This document shows positions 17,941-26,804 of a DNA stretch of 64,000 bases, in pieces. The notes below the pieces were generated by a model that made no database searches, was not told the DNA's origin, and was given only the letters and a program-made list of their open reading frames with translations. The stretch lies in assembly GCA_020053355.1 (NCBI GenBank), contig JAGVNI010000007.1:134838-198837 (forward strand), written 5' to 3'. The position numbers and the translations under genes are program-made. This stretch comes from an archaeon (GTDB lineage: Archaea > Micrarchaeota > Micrarchaeia > Anstonellales > Bilamarchaeaceae). Every line of letters begins with the position of its first letter. The first letter of the stretch is position 1.

Positions 17941-19122
17941 ATGCCGGAGCTGGGTTTTGCCATGAATATCGAACCGTCAACTCGAAGCGAACTCGTTTCC
18001 TATCCGATTCGTGACATCGTTCAGGAGGCCAAGGCCCTTGAGAAGCACGGCACGAAGATGATTTACCTGAACATCGGGGACCCGGCCCCCTTCGGCTTCC
18101 GCCCCCCGCAGCACATCCTTGACGCGGCAGCAGAGGCGCTGAAACAGAATTTTTCCGGCTATGCGCCAAGCGAAGGCGATCCGGAGCTTCGCGAGACGAT
18201 AGCGAAATACGAGCACGTCTCCACGGACGACATATTCGTCACCGCGGGCCTGAGCGAGGGCATCGACCTCCTTTTCCAGGCGATGGTGGACCCCGGGCGG
18301 AACATCCTGCTTCCGGTGCCCACATACCCCCTATACCTTACCAAGGAGCGCATCAGCTACGGCACGATTGACTTCTACGACTGCCACAGCGACTTCGAGC
18401 CGGACCTTGACAGCCTCAGGAAAAGCATCAACAAGTACACGAAGGCGCTCCTTGTGATTAACCCGAACAACCCGACCGGCGCGGTGTATTCCAGGAAGTC
18501 CTTGCAGGGCATAATCGACATCGCCGGCGAATCCAAGCTCCCGATAATCAGCGACGACGTCTACGACCAGATGGTATTCGACGGTGAGATGACCCACGTG
18601 CGGGACATCTGCAAGGACGTGCCCGTCGTATGCGGCAACAGCCTCTCGAAGAACTACCTTTATCCGGGCGCCCGCGTGGGCTACCTTGCTTTCCACGGGG
18701 AAGGGTGGGGAAGCATGAAGGAGGCAATCCAGCGCCTGTGCAACCAGCGGCTTTCGGTCAACTGGGAGATGCAGCGCGCATACATCGCGGCCATAAAAGG
18801 CCCGCACGACCACATCCAGAAGTTCAATGCGGAATTAAAGAAGCGCCGCGACCTCATGATGAAACGCATTTCCGCCATTCCCGGCCTCAGCACCGCTGCG
18901 CCGAAAGGGGCCTTCTATGCGTTCATAAAAGTGGAGGGGCCCTGGAAGAATGATTTGGAATTCGTGCGCGGCCTCCTCAAATGCGGCGTCGTGACCGTTC
19001 CGGGCTCGGGTTTCGCCCCGACGATGAAAGGAAAGTACTTCCGCATCGTCTTCCTGCCCACGCTCCCGCAGCTGGACGACGCGTTTGATAAAATAGAGAA
19101 GTACATGAAATCCGGACGCTGA
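17941..19122 (+). CDS. PLP-dependent aminotransferase, class I/II (alanine/aspartate type)
   Basis: Transfers amino groups between amino acids and 2-oxo acids in the cytosol. It has fold type I signatures: NIGDPAPFGFRPP, the PLP-stacking region GYAPSEGDPELRE, NPNNPTGAV, SDDVYDQM, the Schiff-base lysine in NSLSKNYLYPGARVGY and the C-terminal arginine in YFRIVFLPT. The ORF is open back to 17902, but a TATA-like box at 17882-17890 puts transcription start near 17912, so ATG 17941 or ATG 17962 (MNIEPSTRSEL) is more likely. Homologues I know begin near the latter. Alanine transaminase is the best guess; substrate is not settled by sequence. Confidence 0.93.
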   Translation: MPELGFAMNIEPSTRSELVSYPIRDIVQEAKALEKHGTKMIYLNIGDPAPFGFRPPQHILDAAAEALKQNFSGYAPSEGDPELRETIAKYEHVSTDDIFVTAGLSEGIDLLFQAMVDPGRNILLPVPTYPLYLTKERISYGTIDFYDCHSDFEPDLDSLRKSINKYTKALLVINPNNPTGAVYSRKSLQGIIDIAGESKLPIISDDVYDQMVFDGEMTHVRDICKDVPVVCGNSLSKNYLYPGARVGYLAFHGEGWGSMKEAIQRLCNQRLSVNWEMQRAYIAAIKGPHDHIQKFNAELKKRRDLMMKRISAIPGLSTAAPKGAFYAFIKVEGPWKNDLEFVRGLLKCGVVTVPGSGFAPTMKGKYFRIVFLPTLPQLDDAFDKIEKYMKSGR

Positions 19123-19159
19123 CATGGTCCCGCGGCATATACGCCGAAGTTCCGGATAT

Positions 19160-21670
19160 TCACTTCTTCTTCATCCCTAATTTCTTGGCCCTGAGTTTCT
19201 CCCTCAGCGTCGCCAAATCCGGCGGCTCTCCACTCGCTCCGCCAGCATCCTCATCCTCTCCACTTTCTTCCTTCTCCTCGATGTCCTCTGCGTTCTGCGA
19301 AGGCCTCTGCACCGGGGGCGCTCCGCCAGCGCCCGGTGCCCCGCTCTTCCCGGCGGGGGCTGCAGGCGGCGGGACATCCGGGATTTCATCCGGGAGCGTC
19401 GGCCCGCTCAATTTCCGCTTCTCCAGCTCAGTCCGCACGACTTCCTTGAAAATCGGCTCCCAGCGCGTCCATGCCTCCCCGAAATCTATCTCGCCCTGCT
19501 CCTGCTCCATCGAAACCAGCAGCCGTCCTGCGGCGGTGTTGACTTTCAGGACGAAGTCGAGTTCCAGCATCAGTTTGTCGTTCAATTGCTGGCTCATCTT
19601 GAAGATATCATTGTACATCTTGCCCTTCCAGAAGGCCTGGAGTATGTACTGCTCGGGCGATATGCCCGTCTCCTCGCTCCTCCTGCCGAGGGCCGGCGGT
19701 ATGAAGGCGATGTCCAGCTCCTTCTGGAGCTTCTTGATGTCCACTTTCGAGAAATCCCACATCGCGGCCTCCGGGTTGCGCACGAATTTCGCCTCCCAGG
19801 TGCATTCGTCGATGCTCTCCCCTCTCCTGAACCGGAAAATCTCCACGAATTTCTTCTCTTCGATGTCGCTCTCGTACTCGAAGCCCAGCACCCTGTAGAT
19901 GCGGCCCTTCCGCCCGAATCTGACCTTCTTCAGGAACGAGTAGCGGTCGGTCGCGTACATGCTCGCGGCGGGAAGCCCGAAAACCAGCTCCAGCCTGTCC
20001 TGGATGTCGCGCAGGGATTCGGCGTGCAGGTTGTAGAGCAGGAAGACGCCGGGCTGGGTGTTCAGCAGGTTGATGATGCCCTGCACAGCCACGCGGGACC
20101 GGACTTCGTTGATAATCAGCGCGGCATCGCCCATACGCAGGAGGGCGTTCGCCATCGTGACCAGGTCCAGCTCTTTCGTGTTGGACTCCTCGACATCCGA
20201 GCTCTGGACCCTCGCCGCGCCTATGTGGAATCCGCGCTTGCGGAACGCGCGCACGGGGATTTCCTCGATATCCTGCACCGGGATAATCCTCCTCCGTGTT
20301 CCAATGGACGTGATTTTTGCCGCAGTGAATGCCGTTTTTCCGACGCCTTTTAGGCCCAGCACGGCTTCCGAGCAGCCGAGCGACACCATTACATCGTCAT
20401 AGCCCGCAAAAAACGGCGTAAAAGAGTGGTAATTGAGGTATTGCGCATATGTGAAAGGCTCCTCTTTCATGATACGGAGCGCGCTCTGCAATTCGCCGAA
20501 CGTCGCGGGCGGCCTCTGGAGGTGGCACCTCATCGAAAGCCTTTTCAGAACCACGTCCACGACCGGGTTGCTCTCGTCGAATTTCCTCGTGCCCCGCAGG
20601 GTATAGACGATGTTCCGAAAAGCGCGTTCAAGGAGGTCGCGGTTGTACCGGAATAGCGTATGGCAGAGGCCGTACTTCCTGTGCTCTATGTAAATCGGCG
20701 AGTTCTCGCTGTCTATGTATATGTCGGTCACGTTCTCCTTGTCCAGCGACAGGTTCTCTATATGCGCGCCGAGGCCGACCACCCATGCCGCGCATTCGCG
20801 GCCCATGGTCATCGCCTGCTGCGGCGTTATCGCTATGCCGTCAATCATGGCCCTGTCTATGAAGAACTGGCGGTATTCCCTCGTCTTTAACTGCATGAGG
20901 ATGTCCCAGTCCACGTTCGTGAAGCTCTCCTTGAACTGCTCGTTTATTGTCGTCTTGAGGAGCTTGTTCAATTCCGGGCTGAGGTCTTCGATGGCCTTGT
21001 TCTCCTGGACATACAAATAAGCCTCGGCTCCCGGTATCTCGTAAATCTGGATTTCAACGCCGTAAGGGAGGGAGTATCTCGCCTCGGGGCCCTTGAGCGG
21101 AATCGCGTTGGTCGGTATCCCAAGGACGAGCGACGGGACGAAATAGAGCGTCTTAAGGCCGACCAGTTCCAGGAACGCGGCGCGCAAATCGCCGGTGTTC
21201 TTGACCAAATCATAGAGCCTGGTCGTCGTGTACCTCTTGAGGATGCCCGCCACCCAGCCCTTGTAGGTCTGGTACCCCTTCATGTAGATGTTCTTCTCGG
21301 GCTCTGGTTCCTGGTAGTTGTTCAGCTCCTGTGCGGCGAGGAGGGGATTGAGGAACACGTACTCATAGAACCTTCTGAGGACTTTCCTGCGGTTGTCAAA
21401 AGCCGGGTCCTGCTTGAGGCCGTAGATGTCGTCGCGGAGCAGGATGGTTTCGAGCTGCCTGATGAAGGCGGCGTACTGGGTCAGTATCTGGGTCTTTTCC
21501 TCGTCCAGCTCGACCACTATCTCCTCTTCGTACCTTATCGTCTTTATCGGGGATTCGGTGGTGGACAGGTCTTTCAGATGCAGGTTGAGGAATTCGGGCG
21601 AGGCGAATTCATATGGGCATTTGGCCAAGTCGACGATGGCACGGGTGCCTTCGAGGTATAAGTTGCACAT
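19160..21670 (-). CDS. Type II/IV secretion system ATPase (archaeal GspE/TadA/FlaI-like)
   Basis: Hexameric ATPase that powers assembly of archaeal pili or archaellum-like filaments. Of 836 aa, ~1-330 form N-terminal domains, ~350-640 the RecA-like core with Walker A GLKGVGKTAF, an Asp box (IIPVQDIEEIP), a Walker B-like segment (AALIINEVRS) and a His box (LLYNLHAESLRDI). The long C-terminal part ends in a Pro/Ala/Glu-rich basic tail (residues ~720-836) that typical members lack. A TATA box at 21691-21700 makes ATG 21670 a leaderless start. No TadC/FlaJ membrane partner is adjacent, but the pilin-like cluster lies 1.3 kb away on the other strand. Confidence 0.9.
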   Translation of the reverse strand: MCNLYLEGTRAIVDLAKCPYEFASPEFLNLHLKDLSTTESPIKTIRYEEEIVVELDEEKTQILTQYAAFIRQLETILLRDDIYGLKQDPAFDNRRKVLRRFYEYVFLNPLLAAQELNNYQEPEPEKNIYMKGYQTYKGWVAGILKRYTTTRLYDLVKNTGDLRAAFLELVGLKTLYFVPSLVLGIPTNAIPLKGPEARYSLPYGVEIQIYEIPGAEAYLYVQENKAIEDLSPELNKLLKTTINEQFKESFTNVDWDILMQLKTREYRQFFIDRAMIDGIAITPQQAMTMGRECAAWVVGLGAHIENLSLDKENVTDIYIDSENSPIYIEHRKYGLCHTLFRYNRDLLERAFRNIVYTLRGTRKFDESNPVVDVVLKRLSMRCHLQRPPATFGELQSALRIMKEEPFTYAQYLNYHSFTPFFAGYDDVMVSLGCSEAVLGLKGVGKTAFTAAKITSIGTRRRIIPVQDIEEIPVRAFRKRGFHIGAARVQSSDVEESNTKELDLVTMANALLRMGDAALIINEVRSRVAVQGIINLLNTQPGVFLLYNLHAESLRDIQDRLELVFGLPAASMYATDRYSFLKKVRFGRKGRIYRVLGFEYESDIEEKKFVEIFRFRRGESIDECTWEAKFVRNPEAAMWDFSKVDIKKLQKELDIAFIPPALGRRSEETGISPEQYILQAFWKGKMYNDIFKMSQQLNDKLMLELDFVLKVNTAAGRLLVSMEQEQGEIDFGEAWTRWEPIFKEVVRTELEKRKLSGPTLPDEIPDVPPPAAPAGKSGAPGAGGAPPVQRPSQNAEDIEEKEESGEDEDAGGASGEPPDLATLREKLRAKKLGMKKK

Positions 21671-21690
21671 GGCTCTACTATCAGATTGGA

Positions 21691-21700
21691 ATTTTTAAAA
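21691..21700 (-). promoter_or_regulatory. TATA box for the secretion ATPase
   Basis: The minus-strand sequence ttttaaaaat is centred 26 bp before the ATG at 21670. The same element recurs inside the giant phosphatase gene near 31774. Confidence 0.65.
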
Positions 21701-21739
21701 GGTGGCCTAATTGCCTGTGGGCGTGCTGTGCGCGGCCAA

Positions 21740-23362
21740 TTATGGCGATTCATTCTGCATTCCGGCCGTTCCGGGGGGTATGCCGCCCCCGCCGTCGCCC
21801 CGATTCGTGTAATCCCCTGGTCCGTCCGTTCCATTCCCCGGAGCGGCGCTCTGCCTGGGAATCATCTTGAGCGTAACCCTCTGCTCCGGCTGCGACCTGG
21901 TCACGGTTATCCTGGCCGGATAATACCCCCGTTTGGTTACCATGAGCACGTTTTCATAGTTCTGGAAGGATGTGTCCAGCGGCGTCCTGCCAATGACCCT
22001 CCCCTGCGATTCGTCCCCGGTCACGTCAGTGACATTCGCGCCTCTGGGCGTGCTTTCAATCCTGGCCGCATATGACGTCTGCACCGGGGCCGGGAGCGGC
22101 CGCTCGGTCCGGGGCGTCTCATCCGCCGTCCTCTCTGTCATTTTTTGGTTTTGCGTGCTGTAAATGCGGAAAATCTCGCTCCGGTAGATATATGCAGGAA
22201 TGCCGATTGCAGCCGCAATCACGCCGATTGCGAGCATGCGCTTGGCAAATCGCTTGAGTATCCTCCCGATTGTCTCTTCCTCGCGGGGGAGCGTCCATCT
22301 TCCGCTGTCAACCTCATCCAAATCCTGCGGAGCGCCCACATCATCGGGTGCCTGGGCGCTTGCGGGCGCCTGCTGCGGCGCCGCGTCTGCGCACTTTCGG
22401 ATCAGTCCCTCCTGTTTCACGCAGCCGATAAGCGCCTCCTTGAATTCCCTGGCCGATGCGAACCTTTTGGAAGGGTCCTTATCCAGGGCCCGCATGATGG
22501 CCGCTTCCGCAAAAGGCGGGATGTCCAGGTCCGGCTTCCTCGCCCGCATGCTATCTGGCGGCGTCTCCTTGTGCATGAGGAGCACCTGCAGCATCCTGGC
22601 CTTCTCATCAGGGATGTCGCTGAAAAACGGCACCCTCCCGCACACCATCTCATACGCCATTACGCCAAGGGCGTAGATGTCGACGCGGTGGTCGTATTCG
22701 CTGGACCAGGCCTGCTCCGGAGCCATATACGATGGGGTGCCGAGGACGATGTTGTCGTGGGTAAGCCGCTCGCTGCTGTCGGTGAGCCTTGCCAAGCCGA
22801 AATCGAGGACCTTGACGAATTCGCCCGAAGCGTTCGGGATGAGCATGACATTCTCGGGCTTCATGTCCCGGTGTATCACTCCTTTCTGGTGCGCCGCCTC
22901 GAGCGCGTCGCATACCTGGGCGAGTATTTTCTTCGCCCGCTCCCAGCTAATGCCCTGCCGGTTGGCAATCAGCGCCGAAAGGTCGAATCCTTCAAGATAC
23001 TCCATCACGCAGAAAATCTTGTCCCGGTACGTCCCGATGTCCTTGATGCCGATGATGTTCGGATGGTTTATCATGCCGGCAGCCTTTGCCTCGACGAAGA
23101 ACCGTTCGGTTATCTCGTCCATCCTTCCCGGGTTGTCGCTGATTATCTTGATCGCGACCCTCGCATGCGTTTCCCTGTCCATCGCGAGGTAGACCTTGGC
23201 CATCCCGCCGCTGCCGATGCGGCCGATCATCTCATACCTGTCATTGATAATCGCCCCGGCAAGCGGGTCTTCGGATGAAAGCCTCCTAACGTCGTGGAAC
23301 GCTTCGTAGGAAGCTTTATCCGGCGTTATTCTCGGCGGTTTGCCGCCTTTTATCCTGTGCAT
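21740..23362 (-). CDS. Transmembrane Ser/Thr protein kinase with PEGA domain (kinase 1)
   Basis: Hanks-type kinase of 540 aa. Residues ~43-312 are the kinase domain with glycine loop GSGGMAKVYLA (51-60), ATP lysine in VAIK (72), catalytic loop HRDMKPEN (164-171), DFGLA (187-191) and APE (214-216), all intact. A Pro/Ala linker leads to one membrane helix at ~377-393. Outside it lies a PEGA domain (~431-502: ARIESTPRGANV, GRTPLDTSF, MVTKRGYYPAR), a beta-sandwich common on myxobacterial kinases and surface proteins. Topology should be kinase inside, PEGA outside. It follows kinase 2 by 10 nt and shares its promoter. Its targets are unknown; the PP2C genes nearby are obvious candidates to oppose it. 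Confidence 0.95.
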   Translation of the reverse strand: MHRIKGGKPPRITPDKASYEAFHDVRRLSSEDPLAGAIINDRYEMIGRIGSGGMAKVYLAMDRETHARVAIKIISDNPGRMDEITERFFVEAKAAGMINHPNIIGIKDIGTYRDKIFCVMEYLEGFDLSALIANRQGISWERAKKILAQVCDALEAAHQKGVIHRDMKPENVMLIPNASGEFVKVLDFGLARLTDSSERLTHDNIVLGTPSYMAPEQAWSSEYDHRVDIYALGVMAYEMVCGRVPFFSDIPDEKARMLQVLLMHKETPPDSMRARKPDLDIPPFAEAAIMRALDKDPSKRFASAREFKEALIGCVKQEGLIRKCADAAPQQAPASAQAPDDVGAPQDLDEVDSGRWTLPREEETIGRILKRFAKRMLAIGVIAAAIGIPAYIYRSEIFRIYSTQNQKMTERTADETPRTERPLPAPVQTSYAARIESTPRGANVTDVTGDESQGRVIGRTPLDTSFQNYENVLMVTKRGYYPARITVTRSQPEQRVTLKMIPRQSAAPGNGTDGPGDYTNRGDGGGGIPPGTAGMQNESP

Positions 23363-23372
23363 GCTACCGCCT

Positions 23373-25007
23373 TCATTCGACTGGCGCTTCCTCGTTGTCT
23401 GCCCCTCCGGCCGGGGTGCTTTCGCCCTGTTCGGGAATAGCCGGCTGCGTTGATGTCTGCGGCCTGCCCGCGCGGCCGAGGTTCACGTGCGCAACCGGCT
23501 GGGCCTGGCTCACCGTCGCGCGTTTCGATGCATAGCCACGCTTTGTGAAAACGAGCGAATGCTCACCGTCGGGAAACCTCCTGCTGATTGGCGTCATGCC
23601 CAGGTACTCCCTCCGGCCGGCAACCACTTCATAGACCGATGCGCCCGTTGGCGTGCTGTCCATGCTTGCCAGGTACCCGTCCATGACAGCCGTTCCGCTT
23701 GGCGCTGCGCTGTTAGCCGGAGGCGATGCGCTAGGAGCCCTGCTGTTCGTGGCCCTCGTCCTGACATCGCCGATATAATGCATCAGTTCCCTCTGGTAAT
23801 GGTGAATCGCAAAAGCCGCGCCTCCGGCAAGGGCAAGGACCACCGCCCATCCGGCAACCCTCCCTAAAACGCTCTTCTTCTTCCTGGCCCCGGGCGTGTA
23901 GGATTCTCCTGAATTTGTCGCCTCATCCGGAAGGCGCACCAGCGGCTGCACCGGCTTCGGTGCGCTTGGTCCGCTGTGTTCCATGGATGCAAGTATGTCG
24001 CCGAGGAACATGTCGTCCGATCCCGGCTTGGCTGCGGCCGCCGCGCCGGGGCGCGCCGAAGCGATCGCCGCCTTCAGTTCCGCAGCGCTCTGGTACCTGT
24101 CCTCCTCGCGCCTTGCCATCGCCTTCATTATCACTTCTTCCGCTTCAGGCGTAATCCCCGGGTTGATTTCGCAGGGGCGCATCGGCGTGACGTTCAGGCG
24201 CATGAAGAGCGTTTGGGCGTCCGTCTCTCCCTTGAACGGCGCGACGCCTGTGAGCAGCTTGTACATTATGACCCCCATCGCATATACGTCCACGCGGTGG
24301 TCGTAATCCAGCCTGTTCCCGAGGGCCTTCTCGGCCTGCTCCGGGGCCATGTATGTGATTTTGCCCATGGCAAAGCCGGTCTTGGTGAGGCCGTCGTCCT
24401 CGCCCTGCGTGAATTTCGCTAGGCCGAAATCAAGGACCTTGACGACCTTGCGCCCCCCGATTTCGGCAAGGAATATGTTGTCCGGCGACAGGTCGCGGTG
24501 TATGATGCCCCTCCGATGGGCCGCATCCACCCCGTCGCAGACGTCCATCATGATGGGGGCGAGCAGTTGCCAGGACGGCCTGCTGTTCTCGGTCATGTCC
24601 TTGAGGTTGACTCCCTTGAGGTATTCCATGGCGCAGAAGACCGTCTGCTTGTAGCTGCCCACGTCGAAAATCCTTATCACGTTCTCATGGTCGACCGCCG
24701 CGGCGGCCCTCGCCTCCCTGAAAAAACGGTCAACGATTTTTTCAGAGTCGCCGCTGCTCTTCATGACGAAATTCGGGGAGATGACTTTCACGACAACCGT
24801 ATCCCCCTTCCCGTCCGCAGCCGTGTAAACCTTGCCCATGCCTCCGGCATCAAGCGGCGCAAGTATGGTGTAAGCCCCCCTCTTCCCGGTCATCACCGCC
24901 CCGACAAGGGGGTCGCTGCTGCGCTCGTCCATGGGCATGGCCGGGATTCTTGCCTTCTCTATTCGGGTGGCTCTGGTCTCTCCAGGCTCTCCTCCTTTCC
25001 TCTGCAT
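23373..25007 (-). CDS. Transmembrane Ser/Thr protein kinase with PEGA domain (kinase 2)
   Basis: A 544-aa kinase, first gene of a two-kinase operon. The kinase domain (~46-316) has a degenerate glycine loop (LDAGGMGKVY), ATP lysine in VVVK (74), catalytic loop HRDLSPDN (170-177), DFGLA (193-197) and MAPEQA. The usual Lys of HRDLKPxN is Ser, a variant familiar from myxobacterial kinases; the catalytic Asp and Asn remain. One membrane helix lies at ~384-402, then a PEGA-type domain at ~444-511 (STPTGASVYE, VFTKRGYASKRA). The ATG at 25007 has a TATA box 28 bp upstream, so it is probably leaderless. The sequence atttacaac before the ATG matches that before kinase 3. Confidence 0.95.
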   Translation of the reverse strand: MQRKGGEPGETRATRIEKARIPAMPMDERSSDPLVGAVMTGKRGAYTILAPLDAGGMGKVYTAADGKGDTVVVKVISPNFVMKSSGDSEKIVDRFFREARAAAAVDHENVIRIFDVGSYKQTVFCAMEYLKGVNLKDMTENSRPSWQLLAPIMMDVCDGVDAAHRRGIIHRDLSPDNIFLAEIGGRKVVKVLDFGLAKFTQGEDDGLTKTGFAMGKITYMAPEQAEKALGNRLDYDHRVDVYAMGVIMYKLLTGVAPFKGETDAQTLFMRLNVTPMRPCEINPGITPEAEEVIMKAMARREEDRYQSAAELKAAIASARPGAAAAAKPGSDDMFLGDILASMEHSGPSAPKPVQPLVRLPDEATNSGESYTPGARKKKSVLGRVAGWAVVLALAGGAAFAIHHYQRELMHYIGDVRTRATNSRAPSASPPANSAAPSGTAVMDGYLASMDSTPTGASVYEVVAGRREYLGMTPISRRFPDGEHSLVFTKRGYASKRATVSQAQPVAHVNLGRAGRPQTSTQPAIPEQGESTPAGGADNEEAPVE

Positions 25008-25030
25008 GTTGTAAATAATGTTTCAAAAAG

Positions 25031-25040
25031 AATATAAATG
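25031..25040 (-). promoter_or_regulatory. TATA box for the two-kinase operon
   Basis: The minus-strand sequence catttatatt is centred about 28 bp before the ATG at 25007. An archaeal promoter here shows the kinase genes are adapted to the host. Confidence 0.65.
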
Positions 25041-25100
25041 GGTCTGCCCGGAGCTGCCGCTTGCATGCACCGCGTTTTCACCGGCCGCCCGGGCCCGCCA

Positions 25101-26804
25101 TCACTCTTGCGCCTGCTCTTTCGGCTGGCCCTTCCTCTCGGCTTCAAGCACCTTCTCCAAAATCGCGGCGTATGCCGGCCTCGTGATGAGGTATCCCAGC
25201 AAGGCGCCGAGTATTGTCGACATGGCAAAGCCGATTATCTCGACAAGGCCTGAGAAAAGGAGCGGCACCATGGAGAATATCGCGACAATGGCGTTCGTCC
25301 TGATGATTCCGAATGCTAGGTCCACCTTCTCATGCGTCGTGTGCTCGTCTTTCTTCAGCGTTTCGTCCGTGATGACTATCTGCGCGTCGACTCCGACGCC
25401 GATTGCGGCGATGATGCCGGCCATGGCGGCCAAGTCGATTGTGAACGAGCCGAGGATTGAAAGCAGGACTACCAGCTCTGCGAGGCTTATCAGCACAATC
25501 GGCGCGGTCGCCCGGATGTTCCGGTAGCGGATTCCTATCAGTATGGATATGAAGATTAGGGAGCCGCCTATGGCTATCAGGCTCAGTTTCAGGAATTCGC
25601 TTCCAAGGGCCGCCGGGAGCGTGGTCCGCGAACCCAGCGATATCTGGACTGGGAGCGCGCCGCCTTTGAGGATGGACTCGATGCTTTTCACGCGCTCAGA
25701 CGCTTCCTTGGATTTCGCCTTCGCATCGGTCCCGTTCACGCTTCCTGTCACGATGTAATTGTAATTCGGCACGCCGTTCGTTATCCCTCCCCCAAGGAGG
25801 GGCGCGGTCAGGAGGCCCGCCGCTTCGAGCTTGTTGACCGTCAGGACGCCGCTGCGCGTGCGGCTGAACTCGACTGCCATCTTGCTTTCGTTCAGCTCGA
25901 CCAATGTGAATCCTTTCTGCTCCAGGCTGTCCTTGACGGACTGCGGCGCATCCTCTGACAGGATGGCCTTGGTCCTGTTGGTTTTCGGCGTCAGGTTGGC
26001 CGGGATGTCCTCGATGATGATGACCGATATGTTCCGCTCGCCCTCAAGGGAAAGCATCTGGTTCAATGCGCGCAGGGATTCCTTCTCGCCGGAATCCGGA
26101 TACAGGTATTTTTTCAATTCATCGCGCTGGTAGATGAGCACCGCGTCGTCCGGCCGGTCGAGGAACATGTATATCGGGTAATCCGCCTTGTTCTTCGCGG
26201 CCTGCGCGAACATCTCGGCCCCCTCGCGGTCGACCGAGAATGCCACTCCCCAATCCGCGCCCTGGCGTATGAGCTCGCTGGAGCCCAGCGGCCTTATCGA
26301 AGTGCGGAAGATGTGGTCCCCGCTCACCGCGATTTTTCCGTCCACTACGCCTAGGTATACGCCCTGCTGCGAAAGCGTCTTTTCGATGAAATCTATCGTC
26401 GCCTCGTCGGTGCTTGCAATCTCGACGTTTACGAGCGAATTGCCAATGGCGCGGGCCTTGACCTCTTTGAGGCCAAGCGTGCTGGCCCGGCTCTTAATCG
26501 TCTGCACAAGCTCGTTCATCGTCGTCTGGTCCACCGCGTGCTCGAGCACCACCGGGATTCTCGTTCCGCCGACGAAATCAATGCCGAAATTCATGTTATG
26601 CGCCGCGATATTAAGGAGCGCAAGCAGGACCAGCATCACGATGCTGCCCAGCTTGATGTGCGGCTCCTTCCACATGACCGAGACGAAGCCGAAAAACAGC
26701 AGCGCGACCATCAGCAGCCATCCTGCCACCGCGACAATCGCGGCAGCGAATATGGCGAACATCAGCGATAGGAAAATGAACCTCTTGTCCTTGTAGAACT
26801 CCAT
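25101..26804 (-). CDS. secD: Protein-export membrane protein SecD
   Basis: Subunit of the SecDF accessory complex that assists late steps of Sec-dependent export. It is 567 aa with short N-terminal membrane helices, the family motif NFGIDFVGGTRI after the early transmembrane region, a large outer P1-like domain (~90-385) and a C-terminal five-helix block (ISILIGIRYRNI, AMAGIIAAIGVGVDAQIVITDE), whose GVGVDAQIVI is the conserved proton-pathway region. It overlaps secF by a TGATG junction, so the two are translationally coupled, in the archaeal secF-secD order. Confidence 0.96.
   Translation of the reverse strand: MEFYKDKRFIFLSLMFAIFAAAIVAVAGWLLMVALLFFGFVSVMWKEPHIKLGSIVMLVLLALLNIAAHNMNFGIDFVGGTRIPVVLEHAVDQTTMNELVQTIKSRASTLGLKEVKARAIGNSLVNVEIASTDEATIDFIEKTLSQQGVYLGVVDGKIAVSGDHIFRTSIRPLGSSELIRQGADWGVAFSVDREGAEMFAQAAKNKADYPIYMFLDRPDDAVLIYQRDELKKYLYPDSGEKESLRALNQMLSLEGERNISVIIIEDIPANLTPKTNRTKAILSEDAPQSVKDSLEQKGFTLVELNESKMAVEFSRTRSGVLTVNKLEAAGLLTAPLLGGGITNGVPNYNYIVTGSVNGTDAKAKSKEASERVKSIESILKGGALPVQISLGSRTTLPAALGSEFLKLSLIAIGGSLIFISILIGIRYRNIRATAPIVLISLAELVVLLSILGSFTIDLAAMAGIIAAIGVGVDAQIVITDETLKKDEHTTHEKVDLAFGIIRTNAIVAIFSMVPLLFSGLVEIIGFAMSTILGALLGYLITRPAYAAILEKVLEAERKGQPKEQAQE

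Noticed and set aside
22145-23278. Plus-strand ORF of 377 codons
   Set aside because: It is antisense to kinase 1, whose catalytic motifs are all intact on the other strand.
21740-25007. Bacterial contamination of the assembly at the kinase genes
   Set aside because: The kinase starts carry archaeal TATA boxes at the same spacing as housekeeping genes, and secD/secF of archaeal type lie directly adjacent. A read-level check would still be useful.
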